Source: an uncultured Lachnospiraceae bacterium (GTDB lineage: Bacteria; Bacillota; Clostridia; Lachnospirales; Lachnospiraceae). From it: a stretch of DNA of 24,206 bases. Location of the stretch: contig CABRSG010000004.1 in NCBI GenBank assembly GCA_902473545.1, forward strand, positions 1 to 24,206, given 5' to 3'. The notes beneath the pieces were generated by a model that saw nothing but the letters and a program-made list of their open reading frames with translations, did no database searches and had not been told where the DNA came from. Numbering within the stretch: position 1 is the stretch's first letter; each line of letters begins with the position of its first letter. Both the position numbers and the translations under genes were made by a program. Positions 1 through 6,174 of the stretch are shown piece after piece.

Positions 1-18
1 GGGAGCTTCTGGAGGAAG

Positions 19-75
19 CAAAGCGGCCGGGAATGGAAATCGGGTGTTGACATCTGCCGGAAGCGGAATTATAAT
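19..75 (+). repeat. 57-bp promoter-bearing direct repeat, copy 1
   Basis: This segment matches 2602-2658 at 54 of 57 positions; the three differences lie at 63, 64 and 66. It runs from the CAAAGCGGCC start to the end of the TATAAT box. The flanking sequences on either side are unrelated, so the similarity is confined to this unit. The two copies bracket the gene remnants and the toxin-antitoxin-like operon, which suggests duplication during insertion of the intervening ~2.5 kb or an insertion by homologous recombination. Confidence 0.9.
47..75 (+). promoter_or_regulatory. Perfect SigA/sigma-70 promoter within repeat copy 1
   Basis: TTGACA at 47-52 and TATAAT at 70-75 are separated by exactly 17 bp, a full consensus promoter. 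Transcription would start near 82. No intact gene follows: a terminator hairpin comes at 102-145 and then only gene fragments. It is either an orphaned promoter or drives a short RNA of about 65-70 nt. Confidence 0.75.
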
Positions 76-101
76 CCTGTTTTTGAAAGTTGAGGAAAAA
101 T

Positions 102-148
102 AAAATCGCTGCAATGCCTGAAAATATGGGCAATGTAGCGATTTTTAA
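102..148 (+). terminator. Rho-independent terminator
   Basis: AAAATCGCT at 102-110 pairs with AGCGATTTT at 137-145. The stem continues inward with further pairs (TGCC with GGCA) around an A+T-rich loop, and T residues follow. It lies only about 20 nt after the predicted start site of the promoter at 47-75, so that promoter would give a very short transcript. The A-rich 5' arm means it could also work leftward. Confidence 0.65.
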
Positions 149-204
149 CGTCGTTTTAGACTATGGCATTTTATTTTCGATAGTACTTTTAATGTGCTTA
201 CTAA

Positions 205-254
205 AGGGAGCTGCCGTAGAGTTTTTCAAAAAAGCAGTTGATCCGGATATTTGA
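205..254 (+). pseudogene. Possible C-terminal coding scrap
   Basis: A short open stretch reads KGAAVEFFKKAVDPDI and ends at the TGA at 252-254. It has no start codon or ribosome binding site and cannot be assigned to a family. It is probably one of several gene scraps in the 76-757 interval, but it may be chance. Confidence 0.2.
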
Positions 255-326
255 GGGGGTGGGTATAATGATTTTGGAAATGAAAAAATTCAGGATATTT
301 CCGAGATCAAAAAGGGGGAACGTACT

Positions 327-484
327 GTGAAAAAGAAATTGATGATACTTATGTTATGTGCGGGAATGACATTTGCGGTGCGAACGAGCAGGTAGATGTA
401 CAGGACGAAAACGGAAACTATGGCGGCACCTTTTCGACTCTGACGCTTTTTGATAAAGTGATCTGCGAAAATATTCAATTTTGA
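327..484 (+). pseudogene. Remnant of a small secreted protein or lipoprotein
   Basis: A GTG at 327, with an upstream GGGGGAA ribosome binding site at 314-320, begins a signal-peptide-like peptide (MKKKLMILMLCAGMTFAV). The frame ends at the TAG at 393-395 after 22 codons. Shifting frame near 380 restores an acidic, Gly/Asn-rich continuation (ANEQVDVQDENGNYGG) that runs to the TGA at 482-484. A small indel around the would-be lipobox therefore seems to have broken the gene, and the mature part is far shorter than usual lipoproteins. The parent family is not identifiable. Confidence 0.5.
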
Positions 485-490
485 AAGCAT

Positions 491-542
491 ATAAGAATTC
501 CCCAGCTCAAGTGTGAAGAGCACTGAGCAGGGGAATTCTTAT
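491..542. terminator. Long near-perfect palindrome, probable bidirectional terminator
   Basis: A 13-bp outer stem (ATAAGAATTCCCC at 491-503 with its exact complement at 530-542) encloses an inner stem (CTCA/TGAG plus GTG/CAC, with one bulge). The whole 52-nt element folds as one hairpin. It lies directly after the lipoprotein remnant, so it is probably that gene's terminator. T residues flank it only weakly, so a small palindromic repeat element is also possible. Confidence 0.6.
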
Positions 543-626
543 GTGGGAGTTTGATTCTTTTTACAGCCTTTCTCTTGTTCCCGGAGAAAGAGCCGACATT
601 CCGGACAACTCTTAATGGTGACGCGA

Positions 627-747
627 TAAACGTGCGGGATGTTTCGCTTCTGAAGCAGCGTCCGCTCGAAAGCTCCTGTGCCGGACGGTCAATGCAAAGA
701 ATATTGCTGATCTTATTGAAACATTGCAATCAACAATGGGAATTTAA
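627..747 (+). pseudogene. C-terminal coding fragment of unknown parent
   Basis: One frame reads DKRAGCFASEAASARKLL, then continues with NAKNIADLIETLQSTMGI and stops at the TAA at 745-747. It looks like a genuine helical C-terminus, but an in-frame stop lies just upstream (about 624-626) and there is no start site. I cannot name the family. It sits immediately before the promoter of the regulator/nucleotidyltransferase operon and may have arrived with it. Confidence 0.3.
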
Positions 748-757
748 CTGAGAAACA

Positions 758-786
758 TTGACTTTTAACTTTTAAAAAGTTATAAT
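758..786 (+). promoter_or_regulatory. Promoter with internal palindromic operator for the toxin-antitoxin-like operon
   Basis: TTGACT at 758-763 and TATAAT at 781-786 are spaced by 17 bp. The spacer holds a perfect inverted repeat: AACTTTT at 767-773, one central A, and AAAAGTT at 775-781, which touches the -10 box. A protein bound here would block RNA polymerase. The winged-helix protein encoded just downstream is the obvious candidate, matching the autoregulation known for AbiEi-type antitoxins; that link is inferred. Confidence 0.7.
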
Positions 787-816
787 GCAATAAAAGCAAG
801 TGAAAGGAGTATTCCA

Positions 817-1749
817 ATGGATTTGCTTACAGAGCTATTTGGCATTGAGGCAGAGTATGAAGAGTGGGGAAAGAAAAGTTCCCTGCCTATATATATTTCC
901 GGAAGCTATGAATTTTCTTACGCAAGGTTAAATGGCATCCGCTGTATCATATTGACGCCAACTCAGGAGCTTGTCACACTTCCGGCATTAAAAAAACAGA
1001 TAAAGAAGATACAGGAGCTTGACAATGTTCCGGTTGTGCTGAAACTATCAGGTATATCTTTTTATCGAAAGAAAAATATGATAGAAAACAGAATACCATT
1101 TATTACGAGTAAACAGGCATATCTGCCTTTTATGGGGACTTTTTTAGCTGACGAAAGAGAAAATCAAAAAGAAATCAAAAAATTTATGTTTTCTACCCAG
1201 CAATTGGTACTGTTATATCTTTACAGCGATATGGAGAAGCTGTATCTTTCCGAAGCTACAAAACTGCTTCCGTTTACCGCAATGACTCTGAGTCGTGCGG
1301 CAAAACAGCTTGAAGCAACGGGATTGTTTTGCGTCAGCAAAGACGGCGTAAATAAAGTAATTTCCTCAGACTATAAGCATTTTGAATTGTTTGAAAGATT
1401 AAAATGCTATTTGCGGTCGCCCATTTGCAAAACCGGATATATTGAGGTAAAAGATGTCACAAAAGATATGGCTGTTGCGGGAAAAACTGCGTTGTCAGAA
1501 GAAACAATGTTAAACCCGCCGAGGATTAAAACTTATGCGGTTTATGCTAAGATATTTGACAAAAAAACACTGATTAATGAATTGATAGATCCGCAGAAGC
1601 AAGTCAGGCTTGAAATGTGGGAATATGAACCAAGACAGTTTTCAAACAGTAATACGGCGGATAAATTATCGGTGTGCTTGTCGCTTGCAGAAAGCAACGA
1701 TGAACGAATTGAAGAAGCAGTTGAGGAACTATTAGAAAAAGTGTGGTGA
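817..1749 (+). CDS. Winged-helix DNA-binding protein, probable AbiEi-like antitoxin/regulator
   Basis: This 310-residue protein starts at an ATG with AAGGAG at 804-809, 7 nt upstream. The N-terminal half (about 1-115) is a mixed alpha/beta region I cannot assign. Residues about 125-180 look like a MarR/AbiEi-type winged helix (LLYLYSDMEKLYLSEATKLL, then a recognition-helix-like MTLSRAAKQLEATGLF). The C-terminus is acidic. It is followed after 5 nt by an AbiEii-like nucleotidyltransferase, the arrangement of AbiE type IV toxin-antitoxin and phage-exclusion systems, where the first gene is a DNA-binding antitoxin. Unlike classical AbiEi, the DNA-binding region here is central or C-terminal rather than N-terminal, so it may be a distinct antitoxin family. 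The operon is clearly A+T-richer than the genes to the right, suggesting horizontal acquisition. Confidence 0.6.
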   Translation: MDLLTELFGIEAEYEEWGKKSSLPIYISGSYEFSYARLNGIRCIILTPTQELVTLPALKKQIKKIQELDNVPVVLKLSGISFYRKKNMIENRIPFITSKQAYLPFMGTFLADERENQKEIKKFMFSTQQLVLLYLYSDMEKLYLSEATKLLPFTAMTLSRAAKQLEATGLFCVSKDGVNKVISSDYKHFELFERLKCYLRSPICKTGYIEVKDVTKDMAVAGKTALSEETMLNPPRIKTYAVYAKIFDKKTLINELIDPQKQVRLEMWEYEPRQFSNSNTADKLSVCLSLAESNDERIEEAVEELLEKVW

Positions 1750-1754
1750 TATAA

Positions 1755-2513
1755 ATGGTTATGGGATATACAAAATTTAAGGAGAATTTTCAGGGCTTTG
1801 AAGATCAGTATGTCATTATAGGTGGAACAGCTTGTGACCTTTTGATGGAGAGCGAGAATATGTCTTTTCGGGCTACAAAGGATATTGACATTGTTCTGAT
1901 CGTGGAAGCAATCACAGCAGAGTTTGGAAAGCGGTTTTGGGAATATGTGAAAGAAGCACAATATCAGCACAAAAACAAGAGTACAGGGAATCCTCAGTTC
2001 TATCGGTTTACCTCGCCGAAAAGCAAAGAATATCCATATATGATTGAGATATTTTCAAAAAAGCCGGAGGTCATCGTATTGAAAGATGAAGCGACGATTA
2101 CGCCGTTGCCGATTGACGAAGAAATATCAAGTCTGTCGGCAATCCTTTTGAATGAAGCCTATTACGATTTGTTAAAAACCGGACAGATAATGATAGATGG
2201 TGTTTCGGTGCTTTGTGCTGAGTGTCTGATTCCATTTAAGGCAAAAGCGTGGCTGGATTTAAAAGAAAGGAAGTCAAAAGGGGAAACGGTAGACAGCAAA
2301 AACATTAGGAAACATAAAAATGATGTATTCAGACTGGCTCAGCTAATTACTGAAAATACGAGAAAGCAGCTTGGTGATGAGGTTAAGAAAGATTTGAAGC
2401 TCTTTTTGGAAGAAGTACAGAAAGACCCAGTTGACTTTAAATCATTGGGAATCAGAGGTGCGGGATTTGAAACTGTCGTAAATCTTTTACGTCAATGCTA
2501 TGATGCAAAATAA
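1755..2513 (+). CDS. AbiEii-like nucleotidyltransferase, probable toxin
   Basis: This 252-residue protein shows the nucleotidyltransferase fold signature: GGT at 23-25, the D43-x-D45 metal pair in TKDIDIVL, and a third acidic residue at E98 (YMIEIFS). A Lys-rich helix (FKAKAWLDLKERK, about 161-173) and an IRKHKNDVFRL segment match the region following the catalytic core in AbiEii/MenT-type proteins. Members transfer nucleotides to RNA or protein targets, often tRNA, and act as toxins during phage infection; the substrate here is unknown. The start is 5 nt after the upstream stop with no strong ribosome binding site, so translation is probably coupled; ATG 1761 is an alternative start. All catalytic residues are present, so it is presumably active and needs the neighbouring protein as antidote. 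Confidence 0.65.
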   Translation: MVMGYTKFKENFQGFEDQYVIIGGTACDLLMESENMSFRATKDIDIVLIVEAITAEFGKRFWEYVKEAQYQHKNKSTGNPQFYRFTSPKSKEYPYMIEIFSKKPEVIVLKDEATITPLPIDEEISSLSAILLNEAYYDLLKTGQIMIDGVSVLCAECLIPFKAKAWLDLKERKSKGETVDSKNIRKHKNDVFRLAQLITENTRKQLGDEVKKDLKLFLEEVQKDPVDFKSLGIRGAGFETVVNLLRQCYDAK

Positions 2514-2532
2514 TAACTACATAGTTGTAAAT

Positions 2533-2570
2533 ATGAGGTGTTGGCAAAAACGGACACCTCATTTCTTTTA
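2533..2570 (+). terminator. Terminator of the AbiE-like operon
   Basis: ATGAGGTGT at 2533-2541 pairs perfectly with ACACCTCAT at 2554-2562 around a 12-nt loop, followed by TTCTTTT. It sits 20 nt after the nucleotidyltransferase stop codon. Confidence 0.8.
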
Positions 2571-2572
2571 CC

Positions 2573-2605
2573 GAAAATACAAAGAAAATACAAAGAAAAT
2601 ACAAA
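2573..2605 (+). repeat. Three tandem 11-bp repeats
   Basis: The unit GAAAATACAAA occurs three times back to back (2573-2583, 2584-2594, 2595-2605). The last copy runs into the CAAAG that begins direct-repeat copy 2 at 2602. It therefore marks the exact boundary of the duplicated promoter segment and may reflect slippage at the recombination junction. Confidence 0.85.
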
Positions 2606-2658
2606 GCGGCCGGGAATGGAAATCGGGTGTTGACATCTGCCGGAAATGAAATTATAAT
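2602..2658 (+). repeat. 57-bp promoter-bearing direct repeat, copy 2
   Basis: This is the second copy of the 19-75 unit, with three mismatches. Copy 2 is followed by a ribosome binding site, a three-codon frame and the ABC-F leader, so this copy is the one in functional use. Recombination between the copies would remove about 2.58 kb including the whole AbiE-like operon and leave one intact promoter. Confidence 0.9.
2630..2658 (+). promoter_or_regulatory. Perfect promoter for the ABC-F leader
   Basis: TTGACA at 2630-2635 and TATAAT at 2653-2658 are spaced by 17 bp. The predicted start site is near 2665, about 430 nt before the ABC-F start codon. A full-strength promoter upstream of several terminator-like hairpins fits constant initiation with control by attenuation. 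Confidence 0.85.
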
Positions 2659-2692
2659 GGCGGAAACAAACGGTTATCGGAAAGGAGAAGAA

Positions 2693-2704
2693 ATGAAGAA
2701 ATAA
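2693..2704 (+). CDS. Three-codon leader peptide (MKK)
   Basis: The strong ribosome binding site AAAGGAG at 2681-2687 lies 5 nt before ATG AAG AAA TAA. It falls about 28 nt after the predicted transcription start and far upstream of the ABC-F gene. Antibiotic-resistance ABC-F genes such as vmlR and lmo0919 are controlled by very short leader frames on which drug-bound ribosomes stall and change leader RNA folding. The position, good ribosome binding site and extreme shortness fit that role; function is inferred. Confidence 0.55.
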   Translation: MKK

Positions 2705-2785
2705 CAGACTTTTTGTAACAGAAAAGATGTCGGTGTGTTCTGCAGGTCGCTGCAGACAGATGTTTTTTGTTGCCATGCATACGAC

Positions 2786-2809
2786 AAAAACGTCCAGTGG
2801 ACGTTTTTT
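2786..2809 (+). terminator. Internal leader terminator
   Basis: AAAAACGTCC at 2786-2795 pairs perfectly with GGACGTTTTT at 2799-2808 across a 3-nt loop, and the 3' arm forms the U-tract. It lies about 120 nt into the leader, well before any gene, so by default it would stop transcription and probably serves as the first attenuation point. Confidence 0.75.
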
Positions 2810-3052
2810 AGTGTTGCCGGAAGTGGGGTTATGTTCATTTCTTCTCTTTTTTTATGCGCGGATAAGGCGCCCGTCTGCGTCGGCGGCGTTGGGCAGAGCG
2901 TCCGGTGAACGGACAAAATGCGCGGCGGCCTTCTGCCGGACAGGCAATGCATGATGTCTGCTTTCGCCAGACAGACAAAACGTGCGGCGGGCTTTCAGTG
3001 CACGCCGAGGGCGTTGTTCAGATGAAAACAGAGAAAGAAAATACCGGTGAGC

Positions 3053-3095
3053 ATCCCTCCTCTGGCATCAGCTATTATGCCAGGGAGGGATTTTT
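3053..3095 (+). terminator. Terminator hairpin that buries the ABC-F ribosome binding site
   Basis: ATCCCTCC (3053-3060) and CTGGCAT (3062-3068) pair with ATGCCAG (3077-3083) and GGAGGGAT (3084-3091), a 15-bp stem with one bulged T and an 8-nt loop, followed by TTTT. The ABC-F ribosome binding site (AGGGAGGG, 3082-3089) forms the 3' arm and the ATG at 3096 directly follows the U-tract. One structure can therefore both end transcription and block translation. Confidence 0.85.
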
Positions 3096-4706
3096 ATGTC
3101 ACAGATAAGCGTATCAGATCTTACCTTTTGCTATGAAGGAAGCTTTGACAATATTTTTGAAAACGTATCTTTTTCCATTGACACAGACTGGAAGCTGGGC
3201 TTTGTCGGGCGCAACGGAAAAGGAAAAACCACTTTTCTGAAGCTGCTGCAGGGAGAACTGGAATACCGGGGGACAATCAGCGCTTCCACCGCCTTCGATT
3301 ATTTTCCATACCAGGTGGACGAACGGTGGGAGAGAGCGTGCTGGGGGGAAATTCTGGAAGAAATCCGGCCGGACTGCGAGCTGTGGCGGGTAATCTGCGA
3401 GCTTGACAGACTGCAGGCACCGGCGGAGGTGCTTTACCGGCCGTTTGATACGCTAAGCTACGGGGAGCGCACAAAGGTGATGCTGGCAATCCTCTTTTCG
3501 CGTGAAAATTATTTTCTGCTGATTGATGAGCCGACCAATCATCTGGATGCAAAGGCGCGGGAGCTTGTGAAAGCGTATCTGCGCAGCAAAAAGGGTTTTA
3601 TTTTGGTATCCCATGACCGCGATCTGCTGGATGCGTGTGTGGATCATGTGCTGGCGCTCAACCGCAGAACCATTGAGGTGCAGAGCGGAAACTTTTCCTC
3701 CTGGTGGGAAAACCGGGCGCGCAGGGACGCTTTTTGCAGGGCGGAAAATGAGAAGCATCAGAAGGAAATAAAGGCGCTTGGCAGGGCGGCGGAGCGTGCA
3801 CAGCGGTGGGCGGAGGCGAATGAGAGGACCAAAATCGGATTCGACCCTGCCCGGGAGCACGACCGCGGCAACGGCACGCGTCCGTATATCGGGGCAAAAA
3901 CGAAAAAAATGCAGCGCCGGGTAAAAAATCTGCAGGTGCGGATTGACAGTGAGATTGCGCAGAAGGAGGGCCTTCTGCAGGATGTGGAAAACCCGGCGGA
4001 GCTGAAGCTGATGCCGCTCTCATTCCGCCGGGAGGTGCTCGTGCGGGCGCGCGACTATGCGCTTGCTTACGAAAATAGTAATGGAAGCTGCCACATGGTT
4101 TTCGACAAGCTTTGTTTTGAGCTGCGTCGGGGCGAGCGGGTCTTTCTGAACGGGAGCAATGGCTGCGGGAAATCCAGCCTCATAAAGGCAATTCTGGCAC
4201 AGCAGGAGCAGAAGAACGGCAATGCGGTCGCCGGATATGGAAAGGAAGAACGGAACCGCGTGGGCATACGGGAGAGCGGGCTGCTGGAGGTCCCCTCCGG
4301 GCTGCGCGTCTCTTACGTCAGCCAGGATACATCTTTTCTGCACGGGGATATCAGTCGCTTCTGCGCGCAGCAGCGGCTGGAGGAAAGCCTGTTTAAGGCG
4401 GTACTGCGGCAGCTTGATATGGAGCGCACGCAGTTTGCGAAAAATATGGAGGATTTCTCGGAAGGACAGAAAAAGAAGGTGCTGCTTGCGGCGAGCCTGC
4501 TTCAGCAGGCGCATCTCTACATCTGGGATGAGCCGCTGAATTATATCGATGTTTTCACAAGAATGCAGATAGAGGAGCTGATCCTGAAATTTGCGCCGAC
4601 CATGCTGATTGTGGAGCATGATGTGCGTTTCCGGGAGCGGATCGCCACAAAAACGGTGTACTTGCAGAATGATGTCAGCCCGGTTCGGGTGCAAAAATAC
4701 CATTGA
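3096..4706 (+). CDS. Lsa-like ABC-F ribosome-protection ATPase
   Basis: This 536-residue cytoplasmic protein has two ABC ATPase domains and no membrane segment. Domain 1 has Walker A GRNGKGKTT (38-46), signature LSYGE (120-124), Walker B LLIDEP (D144, E145) and switch H173. A basic, coiled linker (about 205-300) would reach into the ribosome near the peptidyl-transferase centre. Domain 2 has Walker A NGCGKSS (355-361), signature FSEGQ (454-458), and WDEPLNYID (477-485), a sequence typical of Lsa/Vga-type members, plus H508. Lsa proteins displace lincosamides, pleuromutilins and streptogramin A from the ribosome; the exact drug range cannot be read from sequence. Expression is probably induced through the attenuator leader. 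The last residues after TVYLQN (from about 526) overlap a decayed gene on the other strand and are probably a non-native tail. Confidence 0.85.
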   Translation: MSQISVSDLTFCYEGSFDNIFENVSFSIDTDWKLGFVGRNGKGKTTFLKLLQGELEYRGTISASTAFDYFPYQVDERWERACWGEILEEIRPDCELWRVICELDRLQAPAEVLYRPFDTLSYGERTKVMLAILFSRENYFLLIDEPTNHLDAKARELVKAYLRSKKGFILVSHDRDLLDACVDHVLALNRRTIEVQSGNFSSWWENRARRDAFCRAENEKHQKEIKALGRAAERAQRWAEANERTKIGFDPAREHDRGNGTRPYIGAKTKKMQRRVKNLQVRIDSEIAQKEGLLQDVENPAELKLMPLSFRREVLVRARDYALAYENSNGSCHMVFDKLCFELRRGERVFLNGSNGCGKSSLIKAILAQQEQKNGNAVAGYGKEERNRVGIRESGLLEVPSGLRVSYVSQDTSFLHGDISRFCAQQRLEESLFKAVLRQLDMERTQFAKNMEDFSEGQKKKVLLAASLLQQAHLYIWDEPLNYIDVFTRMQIEELILKFAPTMLIVEHDVRFRERIATKTVYLQNDVSPVRVQKYH

Positions 4707-4890
4707 GAGATTTCCGCACAGTTTCATAAATATAACGGACGGTGGCTTCCCGGTTGCACGATGAGCCATCCTTCAGCTTCAAATGAAAATCCTCTTCGGC
4801 GGACTGTATGAGGGAGGAAATGATGCCGGTAAATTCCGGGTAAAAGAAACGCTTCATTTCCTCCTGTCCGATTTTCCATGCGGAGATACA
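4675..4890 (-). pseudogene. C-terminal fragment of an unidentified protein (possibly a TetR-type regulator)
   Basis: The minus strand reads from about 4890 down to a stop at 4675-4677 as an open, normally coded stretch (IGQEEMKRFFYPEF, then helical segments ending VRYIYETVRKSLNGIF). Codon choice looks genuine and the complementary plus-strand reading does not. The last few residues overlap the ABC-F 3' end, so the natural end was probably replaced. It lacks an N-terminus and a proper start. A TetR ligand-binding C-terminus next to a membrane-protein remnant is plausible, but this is a guess. Confidence 0.35.
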
Positions 4891-5286
4891 GAAGCTGCCG
4901 TGGTGCTGGAAAACATGATTACGGCAAACATGGAGCCGCTGAAGGCAGGCATTGACCAGCTTGTGGCGGCGGACGGCGTCTTGGATTTGTATGACGGCGT
5001 AGTGGAGCTGAAAGACGGCACCGCAGAGCTGAAGGACGGCACAAACGAGTTCGTGGAAAAGACGGAGGACATCGACGAAACCATCGATGAAGAAATCGAC
5101 AAGGCAGTCGACAAAATAGCCGGCGGCGATTTCGAACCGGTATCCTTCACCTCGGAGAAAAATGAAAACATCGGTCTGGTACAGTTTGTCATGAAGACGG
5201 AATCGATTATCATACCGGAGGTGGAAGAAACGGAGACAGAGGAAGTGGAAGAAAGTATTTCGGAGAAGCTGACGGATTTATTCTAA
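4783..5286 (+). pseudogene. C-terminal remnant of an MMPL/RND or YhgE/Pip-type membrane protein
   Basis: From about 4900 the frame encodes a helical stretch with LYDGVVELKDG and ELKDGTNEF repeats, an acidic linker, then VSFTSEKNENIGLVQFVMKT and a Glu-rich tail ending SEKLTDLF. L-x-DG-x-x-ELxDGT repeats and this tail are typical of the extracytoplasmic segment and C-terminus of large Firmicute MMPL or YhgE/Pip proteins, which have several membrane helices. None is present here, so most of the gene is gone. The ATG at 4783 has no ribosome binding site, and the first ~40 codons lie opposite the minus-strand fragment and are probably not original. Confidence 0.5.
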
Positions 5287-5303
5287 CGGGAGAAAAGGAG
5301 ATT

Positions 5304-5346
5304 TAAGCCTCTTCTTCAGGTTTCTGCCTGACGAAGAGGCTTATTC
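5304..5346. terminator. Bidirectional terminator
   Basis: TAAGCCTCTTC at 5304-5314 pairs with GAAGAGGCTTA at 5333-5343, and inside it CAGG (5317-5320) pairs with CCTG (5327-5330). T-rich sequence follows on the plus side and A/T on the minus side. It lies between the plus-strand membrane-protein remnant and the converging sugar-permease operon, serving both. Confidence 0.8.
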
Positions 5347-5352
5347 TAATCA

Positions 5353-6174
5353 TTATCCTTTAATAGCTCCGGCGGCAATTCCCTTTATAATATGCTTTTG
5401 CATAACTATATAAAAGATAATAATCGGAATGCTGGAAATAAGAAAGTTTGCAAGGATCAGATTCCACTGATTGGTATAGGTTCCGAAGAAATATCTCTGG
5501 GACAGAGGCAGCGTCATGGGCTTTCCGTTTCCGTATACAAGAAAGGCCACCAAGAACTCGCCCCATACCCACAGGGCGTTTAATACAGCCACCGTTGCCA
5601 GAATAGGTTTCATGAGCGGAAGCACGATGGTAAACACCATTCTTCCTCTGGAAGCGCCGTCGATGATAGCGGATTCCTCGATTTCCCTGGACATGCCGAC
5701 ACAGTAGCTGCGGCAAAGGAAAATGGGGACGGGCATCCCGAGAGCCAGATATACCAGAATCAGACCAAGAAGGTTGTTGACCAGATGAAGATTCCGTATT
5801 ACCACAATGAGGGCAACCATATACACCTGGAAAGGCACAAACAGGGTAGACATGATGACCAGCACCAGGATCCGGCATAATCTGCTGTCCCATCTGGCGA
5901 GGGCGTATCCGGTTACCGCCGCTACCAGCACTGTCAGAGAGGTAGTTACGATTACCACAAACAGACTGCAGAAAAAGGAAGACACAAAATTACTTTCCGT
6001 TACGATCTGCACGAAGTTTCCCAGATACAGAGACGAGGGCAGTGCGATGGCTGAGGTCATGATCTCGCCCTTTGTCTTAAAGGAATTTATGAGAACCAGA
6101 ACCAGCGGTGCCGCAAATATCAGAGCAAGAATCCATACGGCGGCTGTCAGCGAAACAATATGTCTTTTTTTCAT
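5353..6174 (-). CDS. CUT1 sugar ABC transporter permease (MalG/UgpE type)
   Basis: This 273-residue membrane protein has about six transmembrane helices, starting with a hydrophobic segment at residues 8-32. The cytoplasmic EAA loop (EESAIIDGASRGRMVF followed by IVLPLMKP, in the middle of the second half) docks the ATPase. It pairs with the upstream permease to form the sugar channel. Its ATG overlaps the stop of that gene by 4 nt (ATGA at 6171-6174), giving translational coupling. No ATPase gene is in the operon, which is usual for CUT1 systems that share one MsmK-type ATPase encoded elsewhere. The terminator at 5304-5346 follows directly. Confidence 0.92.
   Translation of the reverse strand: MKKRHIVSLTAAVWILALIFAAPLVLVLINSFKTKGEIMTSAIALPSSLYLGNFVQIVTESNFVSSFFCSLFVVIVTTSLTVLVAAVTGYALARWDSRLCRILVLVIMSTLFVPFQVYMVALIVVIRNLHLVNNLLGLILVYLALGMPVPIFLCRSYCVGMSREIEESAIIDGASRGRMVFTIVLPLMKPILATVAVLNALWVWGEFLVAFLVYGNGKPMTLPLSQRYFFGTYTNQWNLILANFLISSIPIIIFYIVMQKHIIKGIAAGAIKG

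Larger units (their letters stand above)
2665..3095 (+). promoter_or_regulatory. Long structured 5' leader (putative antibiotic-responsive attenuator)
   Basis: No convincing protein gene lies in these ~430 nt. In order they hold the MKK frame, a TCTGCAG/CTGCAGA hairpin near 2737-2754 followed by a T-run, a strong terminator at 2786-2809, GTCCG/CGGAC (about 2900-2914) and GTCTG/CAGAC (about 2956-2972) hairpins, and the terminator/ribosome-binding-site hairpin at 3053-3095. Three diverged copies of an ACxGACAAAAxGYGCGGCGG-like unit start near 2781, 2909 and 2971. The layout suggests switching between alternative structures. Confidence 0.6.

Noticed and set aside
2573..2605. CRISPR-like array
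   Set aside because: The 11-bp units are directly adjacent with no spacers; this is a short tandem repeat.
1..2660. Insertion sequence or transposon carrying the AbiE-like pair
   Set aside because: There is no transposase or integrase and no terminal inverted repeats; only the 57-bp direct repeats bracket it, which fits recombination or duplication better.
2674..3108. Several 60-90 codon open frames in the ABC-F leader on both strands
   Set aside because: None has a credible ribosome binding site or recognisable sequence, they overlap terminator hairpins, and the region is better explained as regulatory RNA.
4020..4769. 249-codon open frame antisense to the ABC-F gene
   Set aside because: It is complementary to conserved ABC-F domain 2 motifs and has no family features or ribosome binding site.
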